From assembly GCA_001665255.1 (NCBI GenBank), contig LZSH01000550.1:1-53905 (forward strand): DNA of 53,905 bases, written 5' to 3'. Positions 36,680 through 44,941 of the stretch are shown in pieces. Below the pieces are notes generated by a model. It ran no database searches, was not told the origin of the DNA, and saw only the letters and a program-made list of their open reading frames with translations. Positions within the stretch are counted from its first letter, which is position 1; each line of letters opens with the position of its first letter. A program made the translations under genes and the position numbers. This stretch comes from Mycobacteriaceae bacterium 1482268.1 (GTDB lineage Bacteria > Actinomycetota > Actinomycetes > Mycobacteriales > Mycobacteriaceae).

Positions 36680-37876
36680 ATGACACTTACCAGACCAGAC
36701 GTCGATCTGACCGACGGCGGTTTCTACGCCGGCGACTCCCGCCCGGTCTACAAGTGGATGCGCGACAACGAGCCGGTCTTCCGCGACCGTAACGGGCTGG
36801 CCGCCGCCGCCACCTACGCCGCCGTCATCGAGGCCGAGCGAAACCCTGAACTGTTCTCCAACGCGGGTGGCATCCGGCCCGACCAGCCGGGCGTGGAAAT
36901 GATGATCGAGATGGACGACCCGCAGCATCTGTTGCGACGCAAGCTCGTCAACTCCGGCTTCACCCGCAAACGCGTGAAAGACCTCGAGGGGTCCATCATT
37001 TCCCTGTGCGACACGCTGATTGACGCGGTGTGCGAGCGCGGCGAGTGTGACTTCGTATGGGACATCGCAGCGCCACTTCCGATGGCGGTCATCGGCGACA
37101 TGCTCGGCGTGCGTCCAGAAGAACGCGAGATGTTCCTGCGGTGGTCCGACGATCTGGTCAGCTTCTTGAGCAGCACCGCCGATCCCGAGCAGTTCCAGGT
37201 CACGATGGACGCGTTCGCGGCCTACAGCGAGTACATGACGGGCATGATCACCGCGCGGAAGACCGAGCCGACCGACGACCTCGTCAGCGTGCTCGTGCAC
37301 GCCGAGGTCGAAGGCTCCAAGCTCGAGGATCACCAGATCGTCACCGAGGTGCTGCTGCTGTTGATCGGCGGGGACGAGACGACCCGCCACACGCTCTCCG
37401 GTGGGACCAGGCAGCTCCTGCGTCACCCCGACCAGCACCAGCGACTGAGCAAGGATCTGGACCTGCTGCCCAACGCAATTGAAGAGATGCTGCGCTGGAC
37501 CGCCCCGGTGAAGAACATGGCCCGCACCATCACCGCCGACACCGAGTTCCACGGCACCGAGCTGCGGCAGGGCGAGAAGATGATCCTGCTGTTCGAATCG
37601 GCGAACTTCGACGAGAAGGTGTTCGACGAGCCCGAGCGGTTCGACATCACGCGCTACCCGAACAACCACCTGGCGTTCGGCTTCGGCACACATTTCTGTC
37701 TCGGCAACCAGCTGGCGCGCCTGGAGATCTCGCTGATGCAGGAGCGGCTGTTGAAACGGTTGCCCGATATGCAGTTGGCCTCTGATGCCGAATTACCGCT
37801 TCGCCCAGCCAATTTCGTCAGCGGCCTCGAGCAGATGCCGGTGACGTTCACCCCGACCAAGCCGCTGAACGTTTAG
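36680..37876 (+). CDS. cyp142: Cytochrome P450 CYP142, cholesterol C26-hydroxylase
   Basis: This 398-residue P450, the same length as I recall for M. tuberculosis CYP142, oxidises the terminal carbon (C26/C27) of cholesterol or cholestenone, opening the way to side-chain CoA activation. Oxygen-activation helix: IGGDETTRHT (about 229-238). ExxR: EEMLRW (Glu269, Arg272). Haem ligand Cys340 in FGFGTHFCLGNQ. The ATG at 36680 has GGAGG just upstream; the ATG at 36668 is part of that ribosome site and was rejected. The electron donor may be a ferredoxin such as FdxD. Confidence 0.95.
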   Translation: MTLTRPDVDLTDGGFYAGDSRPVYKWMRDNEPVFRDRNGLAAAATYAAVIEAERNPELFSNAGGIRPDQPGVEMMIEMDDPQHLLRRKLVNSGFTRKRVKDLEGSIISLCDTLIDAVCERGECDFVWDIAAPLPMAVIGDMLGVRPEEREMFLRWSDDLVSFLSSTADPEQFQVTMDAFAAYSEYMTGMITARKTEPTDDLVSVLVHAEVEGSKLEDHQIVTEVLLLLIGGDETTRHTLSGGTRQLLRHPDQHQRLSKDLDLLPNAIEEMLRWTAPVKNMARTITADTEFHGTELRQGEKMILLFESANFDEKVFDEPERFDITRYPNNHLAFGFGTHFCLGNQLARLEISLMQERLLKRLPDMQLASDAELPLRPANFVSGLEQMPVTFTPTKPLNV

Positions 37877-37897
37877 CGGGGGGTTCTTTCTTCCTTC

Positions 37898-37959
37898 CGC
37901 GAGCGTGCGTGTCTGCTGCCGACACGCCGCACCGTGTCATCGGTTTGCGCACGCTCGTA
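37898..37959 (+). repeat. Dispersed hairpin repeat, copy 1
   Basis: This 62-base stretch between cyp142 and the hydrolase-cyclase gene has outer arms cgagcgtgcg (37,900-37,909) and cgcacgctcg (37,948-37,957) and an inner gtgtc/gacac stem (37,909-37,925). Its first 33 bases match copy 2 (read on the minus strand from 40,103) at 30 positions. Confidence 0.8.
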
Positions 37960-37983
37960 AATCAGGGCGGGCACACTGGTCGC

Positions 37984-39318
37984 GTGAGTTCGGACCGCGT
38001 CCGCTATGCGCGCAACGGGAACGTCCGGCTGGCGTACCGGATATTCGGCGATGGTGACATCACGCTGGTCTGGGTACCGGGCTGGGTGAGCAACGTCGAC
38101 CTCTATGACGATCCGGCAACTCCGTTCGCTCCGGTCGTCGCGCACCTGGCGCGCCAGATCAGACTGGTGGTTTGGGACAAGCGCGGTACCGGCCTTTCCG
38201 ATCCGGTAACGCGCATTCCGCCACTGGACGAGCGCATGGATGACCTGCACGCCGTACTCGATGCAGTCGACGCGGGTCGCCCGGCGTTGTTGGGGGTGTC
38301 TGAGGGTGGCCCGATGAGCGTTATGTTCGCTGCATCATTTCCGGACCGCGTGCGATCGCTGGTTCTTTATGGCACCGCAGCGCGGTTCGTCCGCGAACTG
38401 CCCGACTTCCCCTGGGGTGTCCCCCCCGACCGAATGGAAGCCGGCGCTGCGAATATCGGCGACAACTGGGGCACCGGTGTGCTCGCCGACCGAATTCTCG
38501 GCGAGGCCGTCAAAGTACCGGGTGTCCTAGAACTGGCCGGTCGCTATGAACGCGCCAGCGCCAGCCCGACAATCGCCGAGATGCTCTGGCGATCGATAGC
38601 CGAAATCGACATCCGCGCAATCCTGCCGACCGTACGGACGCCTACGCTCGTTCTGTCTCGTCCCGGCGATCGGATGGTTCCGACAGCGGCATCACGAGCG
38701 TTGGCCGCCGGCATTCCAGGCGCGGTGTTCAAGGCGTTGCCTCCCGGTGCTCACGCCGCGTTCGATATCGATGATTCATTCGCCACGGAAATCCTGTCGT
38801 TCGTCTGTGGCGACACCGAATCCACGGCAAGCGAACGAGTTCTCAAAGCGGTGCTTTTCACGGACATTGTCGGAAGTACCGAGCAGGCTGCTGCCGCCGG
38901 AGACTCTCGTTGGCGACATCAGCTCGATATGCATGACGAGCTCGTCGACCAGCTGCTCGCCAAATTCGGAGGTGTCCAAGAAAAGCACACGGGAGACGGG
39001 GTATTCGCCTTATTCGAGGGTCCCACCAAGGCTGCCCGATGCGGCCTTGCTCTCATCCCGGCGTTGGCTACTCGCGGCATAGCGATCCGAGTGGGCGTCC
39101 ACATCGGGGAGTGTGAGCGGCGGGGCGACGAGTGGAGCGGACTTGCCGTCCATACCGGCGCGCGCATTGCAGCGATGGCCGATGGTGGAGAGGTCTTGGC
39201 AAGCCGAACTGTGCGCGATCTGTCCGCCGGCTCGCAATTGAACTTCGAGAGCGTCGGCAGCCACCGGTTCAAGGGGTTGCCGGAGGACATCGAGGTATTC
39301 CGGGTGACTACGAGCTAG
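37984..39318 (+). CDS. Alpha/beta-hydrolase fused to class III adenylate/guanylate cyclase domain
   Basis: This 444-residue protein has an N-terminal alpha/beta-hydrolase (VRLAYRIFGDGDITLVWVPG; nucleophile elbow LGVSEGGPMS; C-terminal GAHAAFDIDD) followed by a class III cyclase homology domain (AVLFTDIVGSTEQAAAAGD with a metal Asp, KHTGDGVFALFEGP, VHTGARIAAMADGGEVLAS). Such proteins may make cyclic nucleotides in response to a ligand held by the hydrolase fold. The GTG at 37984 was preferred because the earlier GTG at 37909 lies inside a dispersed hairpin repeat. It has no KstR site of its own. It overlaps the convergent nitroreductase stop by 4 bases. Confidence 0.85.
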   Translation: MSSDRVRYARNGNVRLAYRIFGDGDITLVWVPGWVSNVDLYDDPATPFAPVVAHLARQIRLVVWDKRGTGLSDPVTRIPPLDERMDDLHAVLDAVDAGRPALLGVSEGGPMSVMFAASFPDRVRSLVLYGTAARFVRELPDFPWGVPPDRMEAGAANIGDNWGTGVLADRILGEAVKVPGVLELAGRYERASASPTIAEMLWRSIAEIDIRAILPTVRTPTLVLSRPGDRMVPTAASRALAAGIPGAVFKALPPGAHAAFDIDDSFATEILSFVCGDTESTASERVLKAVLFTDIVGSTEQAAAAGDSRWRHQLDMHDELVDQLLAKFGGVQEKHTGDGVFALFEGPTKAARCGLALIPALATRGIAIRVGVHIGECERRGDEWSGLAVHTGARIAAMADGGEVLASRTVRDLSAGSQLNFESVGSHRFKGLPEDIEVFRVTTS

Positions 39319-39968
39319 TCGTCGACGAACACCACGTTGGTCTCGACGGGGTTTCGCGGCACCCGCACATTATTGGCCGCGAACCCCGGGTCCGGGTAGC
39401 CGATCGCCAGCCCGCACAGGATCCGCATGTCCTCGCCGATGCTGAGCTGTTCTCGCACGACGTCGGGGTAGCCCGCGATCGACACCTGGACGCACGTGCC
39501 CAGGCCGCGGGCCGTCAAAGCCAGCAGCAGGGTCTGCAAGAACATGCCGACGCCCATTGCGTCGACATAGTCGAGATCGCGGTGCATGCAGACGATTCCG
39601 GCCAGCGGCGCCCGGAAGAACTCCCAGTTGCGAAGCACTGCGATGCGCCGGGCTTCGGCGTCATCCCGCGCGACGCCCATTGATCCGTACACAAGCGCGC
39701 CGAGGTCGCGTCGCATGTGCGCGAACGCGTCGGGCAAGACCGGCACGCTGGGCGTCTCCACCGCGGCCACCTCCAGCAGGGCCTCAACGAGACGGTCTCT
39801 CGCCGCGCCCGATGCGAGCACGACATGCCACGGCTGGATGTTCGAGTTCGACGGGGCGCGCATCGCGAGATCCAGCGCCTCGTGAACTATTTCGAGGGGC
39901 ACGGGCTTGTCCGGGAGAAATAGTCGTGACGACCGTCGGTCGGTGATCGCGTCTTCCAAGTCGTACAT
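39315..39968 (-). CDS. Nitroreductase-family flavoprotein
   Basis: This 217-residue nitroreductase-fold protein has the FMN-contact start ITDRRSSRLFLPDKPVP, the RAPSNSNIQPWHVVLASG segment (about residues 37-54), the mid helix MGVGMFLQTLLLALTARGLG and a C-terminal GLAIGYPDPGFAANNVRVPR. It should reduce nitro, quinone or enone compounds with NAD(P)H. The small gap to echA19 on the same strand holds a dispersed hairpin repeat. No operator was seen. The substrate is unknown. Confidence 0.88.
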   Translation of the reverse strand: MYDLEDAITDRRSSRLFLPDKPVPLEIVHEALDLAMRAPSNSNIQPWHVVLASGAARDRLVEALLEVAAVETPSVPVLPDAFAHMRRDLGALVYGSMGVARDDAEARRIAVLRNWEFFRAPLAGIVCMHRDLDYVDAMGVGMFLQTLLLALTARGLGTCVQVSIAGYPDVVREQLSIGEDMRILCGLAIGYPDPGFAANNVRVPRNPVETNVVFVDD

Positions 39969-40042
39969 CGTCGATCCTCTCGACTAGCTACACCAGCCAA
40001 AACGATTTCAACGCACGTTTAATTCCTCACAGCAGATCGGGT

Positions 40043-40103
40043 CGCGAGCGTGCATGGGATGCCAAATCCCGCGGCGTGTCGGCGACAAACACGCACGCTC
40101 GCG
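40043..40103 (-). repeat. Dispersed hairpin repeat, copy 2 (inverted)
   Basis: This 61-base element lies in the gap between the nitroreductase start and the echA19 stop, with arms cgcgagcgtgc (40,043-40,053) and gcacgctcgcg (40,093-40,103). Its reverse complement matches copy 1 at 37,898 at 30 of the first 33 positions. The loop sequence differs. Confidence 0.8.
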
Positions 40104-40125
40104 GGGGAGGGCTCGCGGGCGACCG

Positions 40126-40935
40126 CTACTTCATCTGGAAGTTGGGCGCACGCTTCTCCTTGAAGGCGCGCGGGCCTTCCTTGGCGTCGTCGGAGAGGAA
40201 CACCTCGATGCCGATCTTCGTGTCGATCTTGAAGGCGTCGTTCTCGTGCATGCCCTCGGTTTCATGAATGGTCTTCAGAATCGCCTGCACGGCCAGCGGG
40301 CCGTTGTTGTTGATGACCTCGGCGATCTCGAGCGCTTTGTCCAGCGCCGTGCCGTCGGGCACCACATAGCCGACCAGGCCGATCTCCTTGGCCTCCGCGG
40401 CGGTGATGTGCCGACCGGTCAGCAGCAGGTCACACGCCACGGTGTAGGGGATCTGCCGAACCAGTCGCACCGCGGAGCCGCCCATCGGGTACAGGCTCCA
40501 CTTGGCCTCGGAGATACCGAACTTGGCGCTTTCGGCAGCGATGCGGATGTCGGTGCCCTGCAGGATCTCGGTGCCGCCGGCGATTGCAGGCCCTTCCACC
40601 GCCGCGATGAGCGGCTTGGTCAGCCGCCTGCCCTTCAACAGCGCGTCGATGCGCGACGGGTCGTAGCTGCCGTCTTTGAACGAGTCGCCCGGTGGCTTGG
40701 CGGTCGCCGCCTTCAGGTCCATCCCGGCGCAGAAGTAGCCGCCGGCCCCGGTCAGGATGGCCGACCTGATCTCCGGATCGTTGTCGACGCGGTCCCACGC
40801 CTCGACCATGATCGAGAGCATCTCGGTAGAAAGCGCGTTGCGCGCCTCGGGCCGGTTCAGCGTCAGGACCAGGGTGTGTCCGCGCTGCTCAATGAGGGCG
40901 TCGGGGCCTTTTTCGGATATTCCTGAGTCGCTCAC
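40126..40935 (-). CDS. echA19: Steroid enoyl-CoA hydratase EchA19
   Basis: This 269-residue crotonase-fold hydratase acts in cholesterol side-chain beta-oxidation. Oxyanion-hole segments: [17 protein letters not shown] and [16 protein letters not shown]; catalytic-helix region: [19 protein letters not shown]. The GTG at 40935 ([14 protein letters not shown]) was chosen over the ATG at 40965 because EchA19 proteins begin close to this point. It corresponds to Rv3516, and is divergent from fadD19 over a KstR site as in M. tuberculosis. Confidence 0.92.
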   Translation of the reverse strand: MSDSGISEKGPDALIEQRGHTLVLTLNRPEARNALSTEMLSIMVEAWDRVDNDPEIRSAILTGAGGYFCAGMDLKAATAKPPGDSFKDGSYDPSRIDALLKGRRLTKPLIAAVEGPAIAGGTEILQGTDIRIAAESAKFGISEAKWSLYPMGGSAVRLVRQIPYTVACDLLLTGRHITAAEAKEIGLVGYVVPDGTALDKALEIAEVINNNGPLAVQAILKTIHETEGMHENDAFKIDTKIGIEVFLSDDAKEGPRAFKEKRAPNFQMK

Positions 40936-40980
40936 GAACAGCCTTTCTTCCAGCGTCGATGCCACAGACTTGTCTCAAAA

Positions 40981-40994
40981 TGTAACACGTTCTA
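40981..40994. promoter_or_regulatory. KstR operator between echA19 and fadD19
   Basis: The sequence tgtaacacgttcta matches the full consensus. It lies 11 bases before the fadD19 GTG and 45 bases before the echA19 start, so it serves both. Confidence 0.85.
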
Positions 40995-41005
40995 GTTTAG
41001 GTCTC

Positions 41006-42658
41006 GTGGCCCTGAACATTGCCGATCTCGCCGAGCACGCCATCGATGCTGTGCCAGACCGTGTCGCCCTGATCTCCGGCGACGAGCAGCTGACCTACGC
41101 CCAATTGGAGGAGAAGGCCAACCGGTTGGCCCACTATCTGATCGAGCAGGGCGTCAAGAAGGACGACAAGGTCGGGCTGTACTGCCGCAACCGCATCGAG
41201 ATCGTGATCGCGATGCTGGGCATTGTTAAGGCCGGCGCCATCCTGGTCAACGTCAACTTCCGCTACGTCGAGGGCGAGCTGAAGTACCTGTTCGAGAACT
41301 CCGACATGGTCGCGTTGGTGCACGAACGCCGCTACGCCGACCGCGTCGCCAACGTGCTGCCCGAGACGCCTGCCGTCAAGACCATCCTGGTGGTGGAGGA
41401 CGGTAGCGACGACGATTACCAGCGCTACGGCGGCGTCGACTTCTACTCCGCGATTGAAAACAGTTCGCCCGAGCGCGATTTCGGGCCGCGCAGCGCCGAC
41501 GACATCTACCTGCTGTACACCGGTGGCACCACTGGCTTCCCGAAGGGCGTGATGTGGCGCCACGAGGACATCTACCGGGTGTTGTTCGGCGGCACCGACT
41601 TTGCGACGGGCGAGCCGATCGCCGACGAGTACGGCCTGGCGAAGGGCGCCGTGGAGAACGCGCCGATGATCCGCTACCCGATCCCGCCGATGATCCACGG
41701 CGCGACGCAGTCGGCCACCTGGATGTCGCTGTTCGCGGGCCAGACGACCGTGCTGGCGCCGGAATTCGACGCGGACGAGGTCTGGCAGACCATTGAGAAG
41801 CACAAGGTCAACCTGCTGTTCTTTACTGGCGACGCGATGGCCCGCCCGCTGCTCGACGCGTTGACCAAACTGCACGACTCTGGCCAGGAGCCCGACCTAT
41901 CGAGCCTGTTTCTGCTGGCCAGCACGGCTGCGCTGTTCTCGACCAGCATCAAGGAGAAGTTCCTCGAGCTATTGCCCGACCGCATCATCACCGACTCGAT
42001 CGGATCCTCGGAGACGGGCTTCGGCGGCACCAGCGTTGTCGCCAAGGGACAATCGCACACTGGCGGTCCCCGCGTCACGATCGACAAGACCACGGTCGTG
42101 CTCGACGAGGACGGCAACGAGGTGGAGCCGGGTTCGGGGGTGCGTGGTGTCATCGCCAAGAAAGGCCACATCCCGGTCGGCTACTACAAAGACGAGAAGA
42201 AGACGGCCGAGACGTTTCGCACCTACAACGGGGTGCGGTATGCGATCCCCGGCGACTACGCCGAAGTCGAGGCCGACGGCACGGTGACGATGCTCGGCCG
42301 TGGCTCGCAGTCGATCAACAGCGGCGGCGAGAAGATCTACCCCGAAGAGGTCGAGGCGGCGCTGAAGGGCCATCCGGACGTGTTCGACGCGTTGGTGGTC
42401 GGAGTGCCCGATGAGCGCTACGGGCAATGCGTGGCCGCCGTCGTCCACCGCCGTCCCGGCACCAAACCGACGCTGGCCGAACTTGATGCCTTCGTGCGTC
42501 AGGAGATCGCGGGATACAAAGTGCCGCGCAAGGTTTGGTGGGTCGACGAGATCCATCGCACGCCTGCGGGCAAGCCCGACTACCGCTGGGCGAAGGACGT
42601 CACCGAAGAGCGCGCGGCCGACGATGCGCACGCCAATCATGTGGGGTCGCCGTCGTGA
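41006..42658 (+). CDS. fadD19: Steroid-26-oyl-CoA synthetase FadD19
   Basis: This 550-residue ANL-family ligase forms the CoA thioester of sterol side-chain carboxylates through an acyl-AMP. The phosphate loop is YTGGTTGFPKGVMWRH. DSIGSSETGFGG, the adenylate-site region YAIPGDYAEVEADG, the RGSQSINSGGEKIYPEEVE hinge and the C-terminal catalytic lysine in AGKPDYRWAK complete the family set. It starts at a GTG 11 bases past the KstR site. It corresponds to Rv3515c. The nitronate-monooxygenase gene overlaps its stop by 1 base. Confidence 0.94.
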   Translation: MALNIADLAEHAIDAVPDRVALISGDEQLTYAQLEEKANRLAHYLIEQGVKKDDKVGLYCRNRIEIVIAMLGIVKAGAILVNVNFRYVEGELKYLFENSDMVALVHERRYADRVANVLPETPAVKTILVVEDGSDDDYQRYGGVDFYSAIENSSPERDFGPRSADDIYLLYTGGTTGFPKGVMWRHEDIYRVLFGGTDFATGEPIADEYGLAKGAVENAPMIRYPIPPMIHGATQSATWMSLFAGQTTVLAPEFDADEVWQTIEKHKVNLLFFTGDAMARPLLDALTKLHDSGQEPDLSSLFLLASTAALFSTSIKEKFLELLPDRIITDSIGSSETGFGGTSVVAKGQSHTGGPRVTIDKTTVVLDEDGNEVEPGSGVRGVIAKKGHIPVGYYKDEKKTAETFRTYNGVRYAIPGDYAEVEADGTVTMLGRGSQSINSGGEKIYPEEVEAALKGHPDVFDALVVGVPDERYGQCVAAVVHRRPGTKPTLAELDAFVRQEIAGYKVPRKVWWVDEIHRTPAGKPDYRWAKDVTEERAADDAHANHVGSPS

Positions 42659-43779
42659 TGCGGACCGAGCTGTGCGACCGCTTCGGCATCGCCTATCCGA
42701 TCTTCGTCTTCACGCCGTCGGAGAAGGTCGCCGCCGCGGTGAGCAAGGCGGGCGGGCTGGGTGTGCTGGGGTGCGTGCGGTTCAACGACCCCGACGAGCT
42801 CGACGCTGTCCTGAATTGGATGGATGAGAACACCGACGGGAAGCCCTACGGCGTCGACGTCGTCATGCCGGCGAAGGTGCCGCAGGAGGGCTCGGCCGTC
42901 GACATCGACAAGCTCATCCCGCAGAGCCACCGGGACTTCGTTGCGAAAACGCTTGCTGATCTTGGTGTTCCGCCGCTGCCGGAGGACGGGAACCGCAACG
43001 AGGGCGTGCTCGGCTGGCTGCACTCGGTGGCCCGGTCGCACGTCGAGGTGGCGCTGAAACACCCGATCAAGTTGATCGCCAATGCGCTCGGCTCTCCGCC
43101 GAAGGACGTCATCGATCAGGCGCATCAGGCCGGTGTTCCGGTCGCCGCGCTCGCCGGCAGTCCCAAGCACGCCCAGCGTCACGTGGACAACGGCGTCGAC
43201 ATTGTCGTCGCCCAAGGCCACGAGGCCGGCGGGCACACCGGCGAGATCGGTTCGATGGTGTTGTGGCCGGAAATCGTTGATGCCCTTGACGGTCGGGCAC
43301 CGGTGCTCGCCGCGGGTGGCATCGGAACCGGGCGTCAGGTCGCCGCGGCGCTCGCACTGGGGGCCTCCGGAGTGTGGATGGGGTCGGCATTTTTGACCTC
43401 GACCGAATACGACCTCGGGCATCGGCAGGAAAGCGGTCGGTCGACGATCCAGGAAGCGCTGCTGGCCGCGACCTCGGCCGACACCGTGCGCCGGCGCATC
43501 TACACCGGCAAGCCGGCGCGGCTGCTCAAGAGCCGGTGGACCGAAGCTTGGGACGCGCCCGATGCGCCGGATCCGCTGCCGATGCCGCTGCAAAACATCC
43601 TCGTCAGCGAGGCGCATCAGCGGATGAACGAGTCGACTGACCCGTTCACGGTGGCCATGCCCGTCGGACAGATCGTCGGCCGGATGAACGAGATCCGACC
43701 GGTGGCCGACATCATCGCCGAACTCGTGGAGGGCTTCGAGCAGGCCTCGTGCCGACTCGACGCGATCCGCGAGAGCTAG
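42658..43779 (+). CDS. Nitronate monooxygenase / NPD-like flavoprotein
   Basis: This 373-residue FMN TIM-barrel has KVAAAVSKAGGLGVLGCVRF at residues 20-40, AGVPVAALAGSPKHAQRHVD, the GHEAGGHTGEIGSMVLWPE phosphate/substrate segment and VLAAGGIGTGRQVAAALALGASGVWMGSAF. Members oxidise nitronates or act as enoyl-CoA reductases; IpdC of the CD-ring pathway belongs to the same broad family. The ATG at 42658 shares one base with the fadD19 stop, so it is translationally coupled and probably in the KstR regulon. A reductase role on a steroid enoyl-CoA is possible. Confidence 0.82.
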   Translation: MRTELCDRFGIAYPIFVFTPSEKVAAAVSKAGGLGVLGCVRFNDPDELDAVLNWMDENTDGKPYGVDVVMPAKVPQEGSAVDIDKLIPQSHRDFVAKTLADLGVPPLPEDGNRNEGVLGWLHSVARSHVEVALKHPIKLIANALGSPPKDVIDQAHQAGVPVAALAGSPKHAQRHVDNGVDIVVAQGHEAGGHTGEIGSMVLWPEIVDALDGRAPVLAAGGIGTGRQVAAALALGASGVWMGSAFLTSTEYDLGHRQESGRSTIQEALLAATSADTVRRRIYTGKPARLLKSRWTEAWDAPDAPDPLPMPLQNILVSEAHQRMNESTDPFTVAMPVGQIVGRMNEIRPVADIIAELVEGFEQASCRLDAIRES

Positions 43780-43873
43780 CAAACAAGCGCCATCTCGACG
43801 GCCTTGACTGACTGCCAAACCACGTGTCCGATTCGTTCACGACGCGGTTAGGCCGCGCACCTACCGTGCAGGT

Positions 43874-44266
43874 ATGAGTATTCGTCTGACCTCAACGGTC
43901 GTCGAGATCGCAACGAAAGACCTGCAGCGTGCGTTGGACTTCTATCGGCTCCTGGGACTCGACGTTCCTGAATCCGGTGGCCCGCATGTGGAAGTGGACC
44001 TTCCCGGTGGCAACCGGTTGGCGTTCGACGACGAGGAGGTCATCGCCGGCATGCACCCGGGATGGACTCCGCCGACACAACAGGGCCGGGTGGCATTGGC
44101 CTTCAGGGTGAATGAGCCGTCGGACGTCGACGCGCTATTCGAGAAGGTCACCGGCGCCGGTCATCCCGGACCGCTGCAGCCGTTCGACGCGCCGTGGGGC
44201 CAGCGCTATGCGACCGTCACCGATCCCGACGGCACCTCGGTCGATCTGTTCTGCCCGCTGCCGTGA
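43874..44266 (+). CDS. VOC/glyoxalase-fold protein
   Basis: This 130-residue protein has a paired beta-alpha-beta3 fold: TKDLQRALDFYRLLGLDVP in the first half, and RFNEP-like FRVNEPSDVDALFEKV with VTDPDGTSVDLFCPL at the end, features of vicinal-oxygen-chelate proteins. It could bind a metal or a small toxin; a specific reaction cannot be assigned. Its last 61 bases overlap the AraC gene on the other strand, tail to tail. Confidence 0.8.
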   Translation: MSIRLTSTVVEIATKDLQRALDFYRLLGLDVPESGGPHVEVDLPGGNRLAFDDEEVIAGMHPGWTPPTQQGRVALAFRVNEPSDVDALFEKVTGAGHPGPLQPFDAPWGQRYATVTDPDGTSVDLFCPLP

Positions 44267-44931
44267 CGCAGTGAGGCCAGTGACATGCCGGTGAGGTCGC
44301 GAACCTCACGATGCAGGTGCGGCTGATCGGCATAGCCCGCAGCGGCGGCTGCATCGGCAGGCGAACTGCCGTTGTCCACCAGCTGAATTGCGCGGCGGAA
44401 CCGCAGGATCCGCCGCAGCGTCGCGGGCCCGTAGCCGAAAACCGCGCCGCATTGGCGCTGCAGCGTCCGGTTCGACCAACCGGTGTCGCGCGCGACATCA
44501 GCGACCGCGGCACCGTCTGCGAGACTTCTGGTGATGCCGCGCAGCTGGTGCAGCGTCCACGGCGCCGTCTCCCTCGTCGGCTCCTCGGCGGCAAGCGCGA
44601 CGGCCAGCTCGAGCAACGAGCTGTCCCGCCGGCACCTGACGCCCAGCTCAGTCAGCGGGACGCGGGCATTGCGCAGCTCTGCGGCGGGGACGCCGAGCAG
44701 GCGGGGAAGCACACCGGGTCGGAAGCGCAAGCCCGTGAACGTCTCTCGGACGCGAGGGCTGAGAAAGGCCGCGGTGTCCGGTCCGGCGACGACCACCCGG
44801 CCCGACATCCAGATGAGATCCATACACCCGTCGGGCAGCACGCGGACCGGCTCCGGCGGACCGTCGACGACCCATGTGCACTCGACGAGGTCACGCAGAT
44901 GAGGCGGCGGCGGGAAGTCGCGGTAGCCCAC
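44206..44931 (-). CDS. AraC-family transcriptional regulator
   Basis: This 241-residue regulator has an N-terminal DUF6597-like sensing part (YRDFPPPPHLRDLVECTWVV, VLPDGCMDLIW) and a C-terminal AraC/XylS double helix-turn-helix (VADVARDTGWSNRTLQRQCG; DAAAAAGYADQPHLHREVRD). The GTG at 44931 is the first possible start after the fadD17 stop 10 bases upstream, so it is probably co-transcribed with fadD17. Its target genes are unknown. The 3' end overlaps the convergent VOC gene by 61 bases. Confidence 0.84.
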   Translation of the reverse strand: MGYRDFPPPPHLRDLVECTWVVDGPPEPVRVLPDGCMDLIWMSGRVVVAGPDTAAFLSPRVRETFTGLRFRPGVLPRLLGVPAAELRNARVPLTELGVRCRRDSSLLELAVALAAEEPTRETAPWTLHQLRGITRSLADGAAVADVARDTGWSNRTLQRQCGAVFGYGPATLRRILRFRRAIQLVDNGSSPADAAAAAGYADQPHLHREVRDLTGMSLASLRHGSGQNRSTEVPSGSVTVA

Positions 44932-44941
44932 CGTGCCGACG

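Noticed and set aside
36443..37693. A 416-codon minus-strand open frame
   Set aside because: It is the antisense shadow of cyp142; the P450 motifs on the plus strand are complete.
37909..37983. Upstream GTG start for the hydrolase-cyclase fusion
   Set aside because: The extra 25 codons lie inside the dispersed hairpin repeat and have no family similarity; the GTG at 37,984 is preferred.
42637..43818. A 393-codon minus-strand open frame
   Set aside because: It is antisense to the nitronate-monooxygenase-like gene, with no recognisable domain.
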